Both the position numbers and the translations under genes were made by a program. 5,288 nucleotides of DNA from an uncultured Eubacteriales bacterium. Its GTDB lineage: Bacteria; Bacillota; Clostridia; Christensenellales; Christensenellaceae. The notes below the pieces were generated by a model. The model searched no databases, had not been told where the DNA came from, and was given only the letters and a program-made list of their open reading frames with translations. Positions 5,062 through 5,288 of this stretch are shown in pieces; position 1 is the first letter of the stretch, and each line of letters begins with the position of its first letter. Location of the stretch: NCBI GenBank assembly GCA_905193725.1, contig CAJJPW010000158.1:1-5288 (forward strand), given 5' to 3'.

Positions 5062-5288
5062 ATGTCTAATTAAACTATATAGTATTTTGCTATAACTTAT
5101 ATGTAGAATACGTTGGTAACTTTTCTGTATTTTGAAATGAGCAGTCCTTTCTGGCAGAGTGTGAAGTTGTTTCTAATGTTGGAAAAAGGCTACTAGCTGC
5201 GATTTACCTGAATGTTTGAGAGGATAAATAACGAACATCTAAAAATGGCTTAACAAGAAATGTAAATTTTAGAAGAGGAAGGTTCTGT
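5062..5288. other. AT-rich non-coding stretch, probably upstream of a gene beyond the window
   Basis: No convincing coding frame is present on either strand. The composition is clearly more AT-rich than the operon. A weak inverted pair, ATGTTTG (5212-5218) and CGAACAT (5232-5238), and an AGAGGAAGG purine run at 5273-5281 resembling a Shine-Dalgarno site are the only marks. The latter suggests a plus-strand gene may start just past 5288. No promoter here is good enough to call. Confidence 0.5.

Noticed and set aside
5070..5098. Possible promoter TTAAAC / TATAAC in the AT-rich tail
   Set aside because: The spacing is 15 bp and both boxes are imperfect; in such AT-rich DNA this is expected by chance.

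Overview
The window looks like DNA of a gut-type anaerobic Firmicute of the Oscillospiraceae/Ruminococcaceae kind (Faecalibacterium, Gemmiger, Flavonifractor relatives). This is inferred from gene content, strong AGGAGG-type Shine-Dalgarno sites and composition, not from a marker gene. Two composition blocks are visible. Positions 1 to about 1950-2060 are GC-rich with leucine almost always CTG. From there to about 5030 the sequence is more balanced, using TTG, TTA and CTA freely. The last ~230 bases are AT-rich and non-coding.

Block 1 (1-770) holds two gene remnants abutting head to head. On the minus strand is a piece of a flavocytochrome-c/fumarate-reductase-type FAD protein that runs off the left edge and also lacks an internal stretch. 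On the plus strand is the C-terminal half of a LysR-type regulator. The layout fits a divergent regulator/enzyme pair whose 5' ends and shared promoter region are missing, or an assembly chimera.

Block 2 (771-2530) is one gene with its own promoter, a strong 5'-UTR hairpin and a terminator. Its 524-residue product has an unusual order: a Cys-rich N-terminal region, a GGDEF diguanylate cyclase domain with an apparently intact catalytic motif and I-site, a receiver domain, and an OmpR-type winged helix. The receiver changes subfamily near its phospho-Asp, about where the base composition starts to change. The gene is therefore probably a hybrid of a c-di-GMP protein and an OmpR-family regulator, real or artefactual.

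Block 3 (2531-5061) is an apparent operon with a consensus promoter (TTGACA/18 bp/TATAAT), repeated AGCGGTT elements and possible leader ORFs. It encodes a two-domain TlpA-like thioredoxin lipoprotein, a 48-residue one-helix membrane protein ending in CLEC (CD1871A-like), and a NapH/CcoG-like polyferredoxin membrane protein, then a terminator. The three genes overlap and look translationally coupled. A coherent reading is a membrane system moving electrons from cytoplasmic or membrane Fe-S carriers across the membrane to an extracytoplasmic thiol-disulfide protein, possibly controlled by the regulator encoded just upstream. That functional link is inference.
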